64,000 nt of DNA from Labyrinthula sp. Ha. Its lineage: Eukaryota > Sar > Bigyra > Labyrinthulida > Labyrinthulaceae. The translations under genes were made by a program, and so were the position numbers. Location of the stretch: assembly GCA_015227615.1 (NCBI GenBank), contig JAALGZ010000004.1, positions 930,001 to 994,000 on the forward strand. The letters run 5' to 3'. Positions 13,301 through 24,800 of the stretch are shown in pieces. Each line of letters starts with the position of its first letter. The first letter of the stretch is position 1. Below the pieces are notes generated by a model. It ran no database searches and had not been told where the DNA came from. It saw only the letters and a list, made by a program, of their open reading frames with translations.

Positions 13301-16300
13301 TTATGGTTATGTATAATTTTATCTATCACGAACAAATTTGTATTAATTATTTAACTCAGGTTTACTTTGATATTAAATAAAACATCGTAGAACCTTAAAA
13401 TATATTTTTATAGTTTATAGAGGAAATTTTGGACCGAAATGTAAACATTTATATGGAATGATTATGTACATTTTTGGCTATCTTGAACATATTTTGGACT
13501 TGTACCGTATAATAAGACTCTAATTAAGGACAATTAAATTAAACAAATTCAAAGTAAAATGAAATATAAATTGATCTATGTTACTATTTTTTAATGAAAA
13601 ATATTTGGGAGCAAGTAAGATTTGTGTTATTATAAGTATTTATCATCAATTTTGCTGGTAGGAAGATGTAATTACTAGGATTCTTTTTTGAGCGCATTAT
13701 TTCTATGATAAGAAACAAAAAACATAGAAAAATTCACAAATTCAATCTACTTTAGTTAGTTCCAAGTACTTAAGCAATATGTTTACTTTTTATATTTCCT
13801 TTATGGAAATTTCCTCTAATATTCTTAATGAGTGCAGAAGGCTCATATAGTAGGTGTTGGAAGGAATATATATATACCCCACTGATAGAGAAGCCTTTTA
13901 GACAGAACCATTAATATAGGTATGATCTCCACTGATTCAAAAAGTAGTATTGTCATGGAAATGTAATACAGCATCACAAGATGGAATGATGGAATTGTTA
14001 AAGTTTACTAGCAAACAAGTGAATCAACAAACTGGTTGGAACGTACTGTATTGCTCAAAGTTACTTTGATAAACTAATTAATACTTGAAAATTACGAAAA
14101 CATTGTGTGAATAATCAGAGTCAATAACTAGATATGACCAACCTGGCTTAAATTTTCATCGATAAGCAATTTCTGGTACGTAGTTAGTATTGCTCTCTAC
14201 GTATTCAGGATAAGCCAGGACCGTTACGAGTTACCAAAAATACCCCGTAATATATACCTTTCTTCGTGTTTTATGTTGTGTCCATAGGTTCAATTACACA
14301 ATTATATATCTTATTATATACTCACTCTCACAGCAGTATACTGGAAAGATACACTGGCGATGAATCAATTATACTTATATTTCTTACGCTAAACATTAGC
14401 CCGAATGATCTCTATTAGTATGAAAACGGCAAGGGACTTTTGACAATGTCATATTTATGCTATACATGTTCAATGACTACTAAAAAATAATTAAATGCTA
14501 TTCGTAGCGGTTTACAAAATCGTGCAGATTAAAGGTTTCCATACTTAGGGACCTTTTTTGATATTGCTAACCTTAGAAGGAATCGTTTATGGGTTTTGCA
14601 TCAGCAGGCAAGGAACTGTTCAAACATTTTGTGAAGAAAGTAATATGTTAACAGGGATTGATTCACTATATAACATAAACCTAAAGAACAATCACCATGT
14701 TTCCGTGTTATTCTTAGCAGTGCAATGCACTTTTCCTCTTTCTAACTGCTATATAATCATCTTGATATGTTATACGAGTTTTAAGCTCTGTGCGCTGATC
14801 AAGCAGTCAAATAGTTAACATACTACTGAATTTCTGGACTTAGGTTTTCTGTAGTTTATGTTCTAGAAAATTAAGTTTTACAACATAGTGACATTTAGTG
14901 AACAACCAAATGACAGGAAAATACTTTCGAGTAAGAAAGAGACACCAATAACATATAAACCACAAGAATACTTTTCAAATAAAAATAAAAAGATAATACA
15001 CACAGCAAGTTACATTACCACACGACGCAAGAAAAAGCTTTAGGTCAGTTATGTCCTCCTTGTAAGACCGAAGGGTTTCCAACCTCCGAGTAGGCCCCAA
15101 AAAAGTTACATTAGTTCAAAGTTATATGATTTAGTATGCATCCATGAAATAAGCTCGTAATACATTTTGCAGTTAATGGTCAGAATAACACGTAACCAAA
15201 GTGTCGATGCTTATTTGTTGCACCACAGCATAAGCTAGTAATTTCACTAGATAGCTAAATAGCTATGCTAAATACAAGCAAGTTTCTTTTATGTTTAGTC
15301 AGTTTTCAGCCCATAAAACAGCCAAATGGTTCTATAGACCAGGTTGAGCAAGGGATCGACATTTGATTACAGTTGTAGCTCAAATAGCACGCCATCCCAT
15401 AGAGGGTTATTTACTCAAAGGGTAAGTATCAACATATACCAGGTAACTTAGACTTTACCAACTTTCCGTCAGCTAGTGCGATCTTTACACTATATGAAGC
15501 TATACAACTCTATTTGATTATGTAGCATTTGGTGCAAGATAACAGAATACTTAACAGATACATACGCACAGAACATTACACATCCCAAAATTCTGATGTA
15601 TTGAGGCTTACTATTAGTTACATGAAATCGCTTATGTCACCGGACAGCACGTAATATATTTTATATTCTCCTTTCATGTAGATGTATGCTACAACACATA
15701 AACATTATCCTGAAGGTTCTTAGCCTTCTTTATTCCTTAGAAACTATGCTACTGCAATATATCTTTAACAATTTTCCCCTTCTCTCTTTTAGCGAATGTA
15801 ATTATTTTATGATATTTTGTAGCATAATTTACATCTAAAAAAATAATCAAACTAAACCCTACAGATTAATTTTCGTTATGCCGCTTCCTTTGGGCTCAAA
15901 TGTTCCAACTGGTGTTACTATCTATTACATTACGGTAATGACCTTAGGTCCAAGTTTTAGAAAGAAGAAGTTATCTGTATATGGTTGCTGAACAGGGGTT
16001 CACCCCAGTCAAGTATGCTTTCAACATGATATGGCAGAGACATCTTACTTAGTTCCTCTGGAACTACAAGCGCCAGGTCCTCAAATTGACCTAGTATATC
16101 TTCAGTGGGTTTCTGAGAGTCATTACTGTTGTATATCTGCACTGTAATACTTATCCTCATGGTTCTACTCCGGGAAACTCTTTTTAGCAACTGAATCACT
16201 AAAGAAATTGCCAAGTTTTCTGCAACTGTAGCGTAGTAGTTTTCTTATTTCCTCAAAGGAGTCTGTTCATAACAAAGAAATGAAGTGGTAATTTGCAGAG

Positions 16301-16930
16301 TATAGATTACCTACAGTGATTGAGTAATTAAGACAAGATCGTCATGATTTTTTTATATTTTATAGCATAATAAAAAAGCTACAAAATAAGCTGGATACCT
16401 TGGTGTATTTGTCATAGATGAACTTGTATCCAGCAACGCACCCATCAGTAGCCACTCTGCATTCATTGTTCTTTTAATTGCACTGATATAATTAAATGCC
16501 TGCCCCCTGGAAAAAGTCCTCTTAATTCACCCTGTCCATTAACATTATCTTATAGTCGGCTAAGTTAGAGTAAGACCGGAAAGATGGTGTTCTATTCTGA
16601 AATCCTCATTGCGTTTCTCCATATTATAAAATCATCAAAAGTTTCGGTTCATACCGCTGATGATTTTTTTCTTCATATTCAGAGTACATCACAACACTAA
16701 AGGCTTTTAGTACTCCTTTCAGGAACTCTAGTACAATGCCAGTTATCATCACTCTCAAGAATAGCATAGCTGATAAAATATCGTAACACTCAAATAGCAA
16801 GGTTGCCCAAATATTACTCCAAATGGAAATTCTTGTTCATATATAATAAAATAATTGTTTTACATACCAAGTCTCTTATTCAACTAAAAAAACTAGTTCT
16901 TAGTTGCAGGAAGAAAGCAACTTTTCAGAA

Positions 16931-17866
16931 TCATGATGCACGCCTTTGAAATAGGTAGCTGAAAGCAGTAAGACACAAAGCAACTGGAAAGGTATACTGA
17001 TACAAAACATACTCCACTGATAAAATGGCAATAAAATATTGAGTGCAAACGACGAAGAACATTGAAGTATACAATAACCTAGCATTTTGTAACCGAAGCA
17101 AAACATTCTGCATCTTCTTAGTCTCAGTAGTTATTCCATGTGTCTTACTATGAGAATCAAGTAGTTTTGCAATATCTTTAACAAGTTCATTGATAAAAAA
17201 AAGATGCAAAATTGGATATATACTGTATAGAATGAGCACTCCCCAAATATATGTAATGAATAATTTTTCTTCTGCTTCCTTTGAGAAGTCTACTAATGAC
17301 GTGGCAACAAGAGGTATACAAAACACTATCGAAAGTTTCGGAATAACGTTAAAAGCGATCATACCAAGTTTTATGCTTCTAACGTTTCGACTATTTTTTC
17401 GAATAATATCGGAGTTTTTCAAGTAAGTGAGAACTCGTGCATAATATATAGAGAAGGAAAAAAATGCTAATACAACTCCAAACACAAATGGAATAGAAAC
17501 AGTTGGGTCAAAACCCAAGAACACAGTTTTGAGATATGTAGACTTTATAATAGAAACGAGAAGAAACGCAATAATTTGGATCAAAAACGGAGCGACGCGT
17601 TTGAGGTGTTTGATTTTTTTTAATCTCTTTATGGTCATGTAAAAACCAAGCATATGTAATATTATTGAAGTGATGTAGAAAACTTGGAGCAGAACCACGT
17701 TTGACACGCAGGGTGGTGAAGATTTACTCGAGTAGAAATCTCTGGAAGAAAACCATCCCACTTCGCACACACAACTTGCATTAATACATATACCATTGTT
17801 TCCACAAGGCTCGCCTAAGAAGATAGTACAGCCAGCTTCCTCTGCAACTCTCTTGAGTAAAGGCAT
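16931..17866 (-). CDS. EGF-like, seven-transmembrane protein (copy 2)
   Basis: The 311-residue protein starts MPLLKRVAEEAGC. Six cysteines at 13, 21, 27, 32, 34 and 53 form an EGF-like module with C-x-C followed by GWFSSRD. Seven hydrophobic segments follow, at about residues 57-79, 92-112, 125-148, 168-193, 203-226, 268-290 and 291-307. The end is RRAS. This predicts an outside N-terminus and a receptor-like topology, but I see no known GPCR motif. The paralogue at 44019-44954 has exactly the same length and cysteine spacing, and a third start lies at 1-109. There is no classical signal peptide if translation begins here. An upstream exon with a hydrophobic segment (17920-18320) could extend it. 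It ends at TGA. Substrate, ligand and pathway are unknown. The coding call is strong and function is open. Confidence 0.85.
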   Translation of the reverse strand: MPLLKRVAEEAGCTIFLGEPCGNNGICINASCVCEVGWFSSRDFYSSKSSPPCVSNVVLLQVFYITSIILHMLGFYMTIKRLKKIKHLKRVAPFLIQIIAFLLVSIIKSTYLKTVFLGFDPTVSIPFVFGVVLAFFSFSIYYARVLTYLKNSDIIRKNSRNVRSIKLGMIAFNVIPKLSIVFCIPLVATSLVDFSKEAEEKLFITYIWGVLILYSIYPILHLFFINELVKDIAKLLDSHSKTHGITTETKKMQNVLLRLQNARLLYTSMFFVVCTQYFIAILSVEYVLYQYTFPVALCLTAFSYLFQRRAS

Positions 17867-17919
17867 TCTTCCTCTTTATTTCCAAAATTTTCAGAATTTG
17901 TAGGGTTACGTTTGCATAC

Positions 17920-18320
17920 CTATCCTCCGAGACTGGGAACCACTGTATGATACACCACATCGGACAGTCCTGTTGACGAACCCATCCAAGGAATATAAGA
18001 GTTTTCGTTCGGTTGTTACCTGTGACATTTCTTTTTTCTTTAGATACAGTAGATAGATTTTGTATATGAGTTTCTGTTTCTCTTCGGGAACCAGGATTAA
18101 ACAGAAGGGCCATGGAAGCTATCGAAAGAGTTATTATAGGCAAATATCGCTCAAGAACTCTTTTATGAGATAACGGTATGAAGGTGATACAAGGAGCGAA
18201 GCCAGAGAGCCGCGAATTATTGCTTCTCTTTAATCCCTGCTTTCGGGAAATGATTAATTGAGAAGAAGAATAAGTTGAGATATTGGTTGTTTGTGTTATA
18301 AATTCATTGTAAACAAGCAC
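17920..18320 (-). other. Possible 5' exon of the EGF/7-TM gene copy 2
   Basis: About 134 open codons lie just upstream of the EGF/7-TM start. They contain a hydrophobic stretch (YLPIITLSIASMALLF), N-glycosylation sequons (NVT, NRT) and a cysteine- and tryptophan-rich end (DCPMWCIIQWFPVSED). A GT...AG segment at 17919-17874 (46 nt) would join this frame to the downstream frame just before MPLLKRVAE without a stop. Against it, the first codon would be GTG unless a further exon exists, 46 nt is longer than the other introns here, and the other two copies show no clear equivalent. It may instead be chance. Confidence 0.35.
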
Positions 18321-18582
18321 GAAAGATAGATGGCAAAACTACAATAAACTCTGGTTCTCCTCGCATCTGCAACAGAAGTAAGATCAGCTGGTATTTGATA
18401 GCTATGCCTCAGTAGAAAGAAGATAAATGACCGGGTTGGAAAAGTCGGGAACGGCGTCATATTTGGGAAAGAATTGTGGAGTACTCAGAGCTTGGTCTCT
18501 TGAGAACTGACGGGCTGAGTGAAAACTATTAGTGTTGTCTATTTCGATAGGCACTTAAGTACAGTACAAAGAGCCTTATGGT
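18321..18582. other. Spacer, nothing recognised
   Basis: This region lies between the possible 5' exon and the 3' end of the 8-TM gene. I see no gene or repeat. Confidence 0.5.
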
Positions 18583-19686
18583 CTATACAATGTCGACAGT
18601 ATTATTAGGAGATTCGGTTCCTAACTTCACGCTCAGTACTTTCTGAAATAATATCAATGAGCTTCCAAGTCCCGCCCAGCAAGCGAAAAATCCAGATCCA
18701 GTTTCTTCAAAAGGTCCTGAGAAGGTGCACAGGAATGCTATTGCAACCCAAAAGGCGAAATTAATCCCAAACAAAACTACACGTAAGTCTGTTCCTATTT
18801 TTTCAATGAGGTGAAAAACAAAAACGCAGAAAAACGTGGAAACTATTCCATATACCACTGCAAGCATCTCGGGTCCATCACAGTCATCTTTGCATGGGGA
18901 AATTGCTGATAGAAACAAGATTATGGAGGAAAAGAACAAGGTACCTAGATTTGCTCCTAGCAGGCGAACCTTATTCCATAGATCTTGGACCTGTTCGACA
19001 TTTTCCTCTACAATATACAAAGAGAGACCAAAGCCAATGTAAATCGCAAAAAATGCATTTCCTGTGTATTGATAAACGCCACCAAAAGTTAAAACAATGA
19101 CCCCAACTGTCCAGAAGAAAAGATTCAGCTCAATCATAACCAACATTGGAAAAGTTTCTAGTAACCCTGTTCGGCGCTCAGCAAAGAAATGGCCACCTGT
19201 TAACACAAAAGAAATTACTCCAAGGAAAACGGCGTAAGCAAGCTCCTCTGGCTTTCTACCTTTCGGTAGTTCACTAATATCTGTAGATGATTTCACTAAG
19301 AGTACAGCTGATGCTACAAGGAGAAGCAGGTGCGCGCCTCCTAATTTGTGAACAAGCTTTGCTGCTTCTTCTGGAAGATTTGAATTTCGGGGCTCCTTAG
19401 ATGATAAAATTGTAGCATTTGATATATCCAGTGAAGTTCCTGGTGTTGACACTGGCTCTGGAGAAACTGGTGAAGTTTCTGTTGAAGTTTGAGTAATGGG
19501 ATTCTGTTTCTCCTGTTCTTCTGGGTGATCTGACTCTACGCCTGTTTCCTTTTCAACTTTAACTGCTTCATTTCCTTTTTCTTCCTTCTCAACTTTTGAT
19601 TGATCCTTATCTTGATCGTCCTGGTTCTCAGGAGTATCAGATTTGACAGCATCAGTATCTTCTTTTGCTTGCTCTTTGTCAATCAT
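18583..19686 (-). CDS. Eight-TM membrane protein with acidic N-terminal tail
   Basis: The frame of 367 codons starts MIDKEQAKEDTDAVKSD. Residues 1 to about 105 are highly charged and rich in Glu, Asp and Lys, then Ser/Thr/Pro, and probably form a disordered cytosolic tail. Eight hydrophobic segments follow from about residue 108 to the end. The membrane part looks like two repeats of four segments: NLFFWTVGVIVLTFGGVY..TGNAFFA in the first half parallels NFAFWVAIAFLCTFSGPF..TGSGFFA in the second. I do not recognise a named family. The TG-x-x-FFA-x-W/I-x-x-x-G block is the most conserved-looking motif. The gene starts head to head with the prenyl synthase at 19855 and ends at TAG. The coding call rests on length, composition and internal repeat. 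Confidence 0.85.
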   Translation of the reverse strand: MIDKEQAKEDTDAVKSDTPENQDDQDKDQSKVEKEEKGNEAVKVEKETGVESDHPEEQEKQNPITQTSTETSPVSPEPVSTPGTSLDISNATILSSKEPRNSNLPEEAAKLVHKLGGAHLLLLVASAVLLVKSSTDISELPKGRKPEELAYAVFLGVISFVLTGGHFFAERRTGLLETFPMLVMIELNLFFWTVGVIVLTFGGVYQYTGNAFFAIYIGFGLSLYIVEENVEQVQDLWNKVRLLGANLGTLFFSSIILFLSAISPCKDDCDGPEMLAVVYGIVSTFFCVFVFHLIEKIGTDLRVVLFGINFAFWVAIAFLCTFSGPFEETGSGFFACWAGLGSSLILFQKVLSVKLGTESPNNTVDIV

Positions 19687-19854
19687 TTGACCAAAACGGA
19701 TCTATTTCTTATCTCAATTCGGTGGTAATCCCATTTCGAGTTTTCAATAAATCAGATCGCACACATCGTGCAAGAAAAGGGCAAGCAAAAAGATTCTAGA
19801 TTGCGCAAGCGGTAAAACGATTGTGTCTACAGCAAACACCAACCAAAGCCTTAA
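19687..19854. promoter_or_regulatory. Shared divergent promoter region
   Basis: Only 168 bp separate the start codons of the 8-TM gene (minus) and the prenyl synthase gene (plus), so both promoters must lie here or overlap the genes. I see no clear TATA box. Confidence 0.5.
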
Positions 19855-20919
19855 ATGACAGATTATGCGACAAGAGAAGGGTTTTTAAATCTGTTTGATG
19901 AGTTGATTGAAATTTTACAAGGAAAGATCAACGATAAGAATCCTAACGGTTATAACTTACCTAAAGATGCCGTAAACCACGTGGAAAACATGATGAGATA
20001 CAACGTTCCTCTAGGGAAGTTAAACAGAGGGCTGACAGTTGTTCAAAGTTATAAAATTTTATGTCCTGAGGCAGCTGAAAGTGAAATGAAACGGGCTGCT
20101 GTCCTTGGTTGGTGCATTGAATGGATTCAAGCCGCTTTCTTGGTATCTGATGATTACATGGATGCTTCTATTACAAGAAGGGGACAACCTTGCTGGTATA
20201 AAAAAGAAGAAATAGGTGTTATCGCAATAAATGATGCCCTTATTTTGCTTGCCCAGTACGATCTGTTGCTGCAGCACTTCTTTCCAGAGCCTGCTTTGTT
20301 CATGAAACTTCATAATTTATTACTTGAAACGGTATACCAGACCGAAATGGGTCAAAACTTAGATCTCTCAACACAACCACCTTCAAGGAAGCCTGTGAAG
20401 AATTCCGTGGATCTATCGCTCTATACACAAGAAAGATATGATCTAATTGTCACATATAAGACTGCATTTTATTCCTTCTATGCTCCAGCTGCTTTGGCGC
20501 TTATTCTTGCAAATAACGATAGCCCAAAAAATATGCAGAAAACAAAGGAAATTATGATGAAAATGGGCCACTATTTTCAAGTTCAGGACGACTATTTAGA
20601 TTGTTTTGGTGATGAGAGTGTAATAGGAAAAATTGGCACAGACATTCAGGACGCAAAGTGTGGCTGGCTTGTTTGCCAAGCTCTTAAAATTGCTGATGAA
20701 GATCAGAAAAGTACTATTCAAGAGCATTATGGAGTGGATGAAGAAGAAAGTATTCAGGAAATCAAAAAGATATACAACAAGTTAAATTTGGTTCAGGTTT
20801 ATGCAAACTATGAAGAGAAAGTGTACAAGGAGTTGTTGAAGGATATTGAGGAGACAAAATCAGTACCATCTGGCATCTTTTTGGGTCTACTGCAAAAGAT
20901 TTATAAGAGATCTAAGTAA
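19855..20919 (+). CDS. Farnesyl (possibly geranylgeranyl) diphosphate synthase
   Basis: The 354-residue protein is typical in length for eukaryotic FPP synthase, the cytosolic enzyme that joins isopentenyl diphosphate to dimethylallyl and geranyl diphosphate for sterols and prenylation. The first aspartate-rich motif DDYMD is at 99-103, followed by ITRRGQPCWYKK. The second, DDYLD, is at 245-249 within FQVQDDYLDCFGD, and KIGTDIQDAKCGW follows. The C-terminus is YKRSK, with the basic end usual in this family. No intron interrupts it. Residue 94, five before the first Asp, is Ala, where yeast has Tyr and animals have Phe. A small residue here is known to allow longer products, so the enzyme may also make C20 geranylgeranyl diphosphate. 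The family call is firm; the product length is inferred. Confidence 0.95.
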   Translation: MTDYATREGFLNLFDELIEILQGKINDKNPNGYNLPKDAVNHVENMMRYNVPLGKLNRGLTVVQSYKILCPEAAESEMKRAAVLGWCIEWIQAAFLVSDDYMDASITRRGQPCWYKKEEIGVIAINDALILLAQYDLLLQHFFPEPALFMKLHNLLLETVYQTEMGQNLDLSTQPPSRKPVKNSVDLSLYTQERYDLIVTYKTAFYSFYAPAALALILANNDSPKNMQKTKEIMMKMGHYFQVQDDYLDCFGDESVIGKIGTDIQDAKCGWLVCQALKIADEDQKSTIQEHYGVDEEESIQEIKKIYNKLNLVQVYANYEEKVYKELLKDIEETKSVPSGIFLGLLQKIYKRSK

Positions 20920-21389
20920 GTTTCACTCTTTCTTCTGTGTACTTTTGGCACTATCTTGCAAGCTTCCTGCTTACCACATTCACTTGAGACGTTCCTTAGT
21001 CTCATATATACCTAGTTTAACTACGGGAGTTGAGTGGAAATGAAATCTTAATGGTATTTAGTTTTGTAGTATTTGCTTAGAACTTCTCTTTCGAATCAAG
21101 AGCACTAGTACTGTAGATTGTGTGGATTGGTGTGATTATTTGTAAGGCGGAAAGAGGCGGCAAAATTTGTTTCTAACATGTGCTTGAGCTTTTCTTGGGT
21201 GAGCTTGGGGAAATGAAAGGACAAGCTGCGGTATAAAGTGATTATTTGATCTGTAGTTTTATTATTTAACTAGTGTTGTTTTGTGGAATCAAAGAAGACG
21301 ACAAGTTGCAGCTCCTCCTTTTTATTCTTTAATCCGCTTAATAAAGGATAAATGTAAATGGAAAAAGATTATTCGGTATCTTTTTTAAT
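20920..21389. other. Spacer downstream of the prenyl synthase gene
   Basis: This is the presumed 3' UTR and intergenic DNA. No gene or repeat is recognised. Confidence 0.5.
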
Positions 21390-21883
21390 ATGTGTATAAA
21401 AAGTGATCATCTAAAGGAGTTTTCATCAGACGTTGTCGTAGTTCCTTTAGAGGGGATGGGGCTAATACGCCTGAGAAATAAGATAGTAGACCAAATTATT
21501 GGAAAGCTATCTTGGGAAGCAGAGAGGTAACCACACGTTGAAATCAGAAGAATCATCGTACAGGGAGTTTACCTTGATCACAACGAAAACAAGTAACATG
21601 TTTAAACAAATATCAAGGATACTCGATAGAATAGATGATAATATAAGGGATGAACTCAATGAAACTGTGGTAACTTCCTAGAGTATTGAAATAATTTTGT
21701 TTCCCAAGGGATTGACTCAACAGAAAAGCAAAACGCTTTGAAACTTTTAATGAGTTCCTGGATGTCTAAGAAAAGAGCAGTATATGATTGCTACAACAGC
21801 TTCAGCGAAGCAGAAAGATTGAAGGATATATGTCTCTTACACAGAAAAAAAAGTTTGCCAATGTTTCATGAGCCTGCGGACTA
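21390..21883 (+). other. Possible small multi-exon gene, or its remnant
   Basis: An ATG at 21390 opens a protein-like frame (MCIKSDHLKEF, then DVVVVPLEGMGLIRLRNKIV) ending GKLSWEAER at a GTAACC donor-like site. Short GT...AG gaps of 24 and 25 nt would join it to VQGVYLDHNENK and then ILDRIDDNIRDELNETV. A last open block contains NALKLLMSSWMSKKR and ends FHEPAD-TAA at 21883. The join into this last block is out of frame with a short intron, so either I have the splice wrong or the gene is broken. I do not recognise the product. The composition differs from the surrounding DNA, but each block alone is short enough to arise by chance. Confidence 0.3.
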
Positions 21884-24800
21884 ATTGGTTGAAGCTTGTA
21901 GTGCAACACATCTGCAAGTACTTAAAATGGAGAATGGTGATTAACAATTGTGTCTCAGTGTATCGCGTGCTTGAGAAAGGTGTTTAACTCCTGATTTATG
22001 ACAATCTGGTTAATTGAAATGAAGCATGCCCTTTGACATCGCTATGTTATATAAAGCCTGTGTGGATTATATTAATTTGCTTCTAGTGTAACTTAGGATC
22101 CACGTGCTACTTTGAGTGAGTTCTAACATTCTCATCATCTTCCTATGAGTTCTTGCCACAGGGCTCTATTGGCAAATGGAGTTTAGAAACCCTCCTGCTA
22201 AGTTTTAAGCGTCATTTTGAATTTTGAGCCATTTAGATTACAATTATTTACAGCTTAATTAGAGAGCAAGCCTATCAACGTTTGAATTTCCTCTTTCTAG
22301 TGTCCGCAATTTGCCCTATGAATAAGTATAGCCCATTCTTCTAGTTTCTGCTTAATCTCATCATATTAAAGGTACTCCTAGTTTATCGAACGACCACATG
22401 ATCAATCTTTACGGGGCTTACATGCAGTGCATAACTAAAATGCAAGGTTTTGGGGTACCTAACTCAAACACAAGTTATACAACTATCAAATGATATATTA
22501 TGACACAAACAAAAACAAAGAAAGCTCATTTGATTAATATCAAGCCGTAATAAGAAAAAACACATATGAAGACTTTATATCATGATACATGAGCTCTAAT
22601 ATCCCCTAGAAAAAAGTGTCCCTGAGTCCGTATTAGAATGTAGCAATAAAGGAAATATAACTCGTACAAAGAACAAGTTGCGTGCTCTTGTAGGAGTTAA
22701 GACAAAGAAAACCAAACTATGAAGTATATCCATAATAAGCCAGGGTAATGGTACATGCAAAAAGATGAAGCTAAAATCTAACCCAAAAGGAAAACGTAAC
22801 AAAATGTCTACAGATGTATAGAGCAGAATTAGAACAAGGGTTTCGGTCTCGCTCTTCCGAGAAGACGCAAATAACGTACTTAATGAGACGATGTACATAT
22901 ATTTTAGAGACCAGTAACAGAGGGTGCTACAGAGGTTAACCGATATTAGGCTCCAGTGAAAATCCTTCTCAAACTACATCATGTAGCTGCAATAACAAGC
23001 AAATTGGGTTACTAAAAAATTAACCATTGTACAAGTATATTTATTCTTCGAATAGACTATAAATTGATATAGTAGGTGTTTTTTTGGAAGAATATATCAT
23101 TGACAAGAAGAACGGATAAATTCTGTAACCAAAGCCTCTTTTCGCATGGGTGCATTCTGAATGGAGTGACGAAACTCAGTTTCATAGTCAAGGTGATAGA
23201 AATTTGGCTAAATCGAGAAATCATAACAAAGTTAAACCCAGGGATTACCACGAGTTAAAACCAACTTGTCAAGACTTTGTGCTAAATTAATAACAGACCT
23301 GTATAGAAGAGTTGAATCTTTGGAATTTTTAGACCTACTTATGTGACTGTAAAAGACTCATAGTAAACTAGTTATTAATTTGACTGTAAGAGAAAATTAA
23401 TCCGAATAATAAGAAAACTTAAGCAATTGGAAAAATATCTACATGCAATAACAAGCATAAAGCATAATTAAGCATGTGCTTAATAAAACTAAGTCATATA
23501 GTAAGTACAAGAACAGAGTACTCCAGACATCAAGCAACCAAAAAAAATAAGCTATGAGGAAGATGAAAAAAAAATCTTGACATAGAGACCAGTTGCCTCA
23601 TTCACGCGTCGATGATGGTTCGTTGATAACTGTTTTATGTATTTTTCAAATATATGTACCATTGTGAATGATATTCATAGTTTTCTAACCATTTTTCATA
23701 TGTTTTCATAATCCGAATATGACCAGAATCACTTGATAAATATTTAAATGCAAAACTTCTTGTTGATGTTCAGAAGCAAAATAAGAGCCACTGAGTTCTC
23801 TATTCTTTTCCAATGCCGATGCCTACTTACAATATATATTGACAAAAAATTTCAGAAGAGGAAAGAAGAATAAGAATCTGAAATAATTGCAGTGATTAAA
23901 GAAGAATGAAGCCCGGTAGAAGCATTTAGAAAAGCGTCAGAAAATAAACTAGCTGTAACCGATTGGGTAATGAAAGCATATTCATGCTATAGCCCAGAAC
24001 AAGATATGGTGTCTTGACCCGTATCGAAGTAGAAGATGCAACATTAAAACTAAATTTTGCTTGCATTCTTTTTATTGCGTTAAAGTGTAGTATTCCAACA
24101 GAGCAAGTGTGTGTATTGGTGTATACCAACGACATAGAAAATGACATCTTCATATATTTTGCTACAGCCAGAATAAATATAAAGGAATGAGCTTAAATGA
24201 AAATATGATTTTAATATTAGAGTTAATTTTGAAAAGTGACTTTTTTATAATCTCTAGGCCCCTGATGGAAAGTAATCAAGCCATTTTACTGCGTCCTGCT
24301 GTGCTCTCAATAGAAAAAAACAAGATCAAAACAATAGATCATTCGACATTAGCTACAGTAATCAATATAGTCACATGTGCATCAATCTCGATGCTATAGA
24401 TGTCCTATATGTGTGCGTAGGGCAGAGAATCCTTATACCCTTTGTTGTACGTCGAAGATGTTCTATTTGCGATCTAGCACGGAAAAAAGTCTTACTGCAC
24501 ATTCTGTAAACTCAACCCAAATACCGCAACAAGTACTAAATATAATTTTTGGTGATTTAGGTAATAACTTTTGGGTTCTAATTTCTCATTTAATGGTGCA
24601 TTTTACACCGTTGTTTTACGCTGTCTATATGGGAGCTCATGGTTCAAAAAAGAAACGATATCATGAGTTTTTCTGAAAGCAGCACTTTATTCCATCTGTA
24701 TCTAAGGTCTTACCAAGCTTTCTTTTCAGTTTTTACTCAGGATGCTCATGTATCAGTTACCGTTGCATCCATAGGTGTACCTATGCAGATACAAACTAGG

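Larger units (their letters stand above)
4648..16930. other. Gene-poor AT-rich stretch of about 12 kb
   Basis: No gene, RNA gene or complete transposon could be supported. Two minus-strand open stretches read somewhat like protein but match nothing I know. One is at 5135-5416, about 90 codons, containing SSVITNELAKLAHQTLKSLE. The other is at 15957-16240, about 95 codons, containing GQFEDLALVVPEELSKMSL. Both lack a good ATG and could be decayed exons or chance. A cluster resembling hAT subterminal repeats lies at 9746-9890, and a short TA repeat lies near 10310. Confidence 0.5.

Noticed and set aside
16260-16900. Minus-strand hydrophobic open blocks downstream of the EGF/7-TM copy 2.
   Set aside because: Overlapping frames look equally good and none is longer than about 70 codons, so there is no basis to choose.
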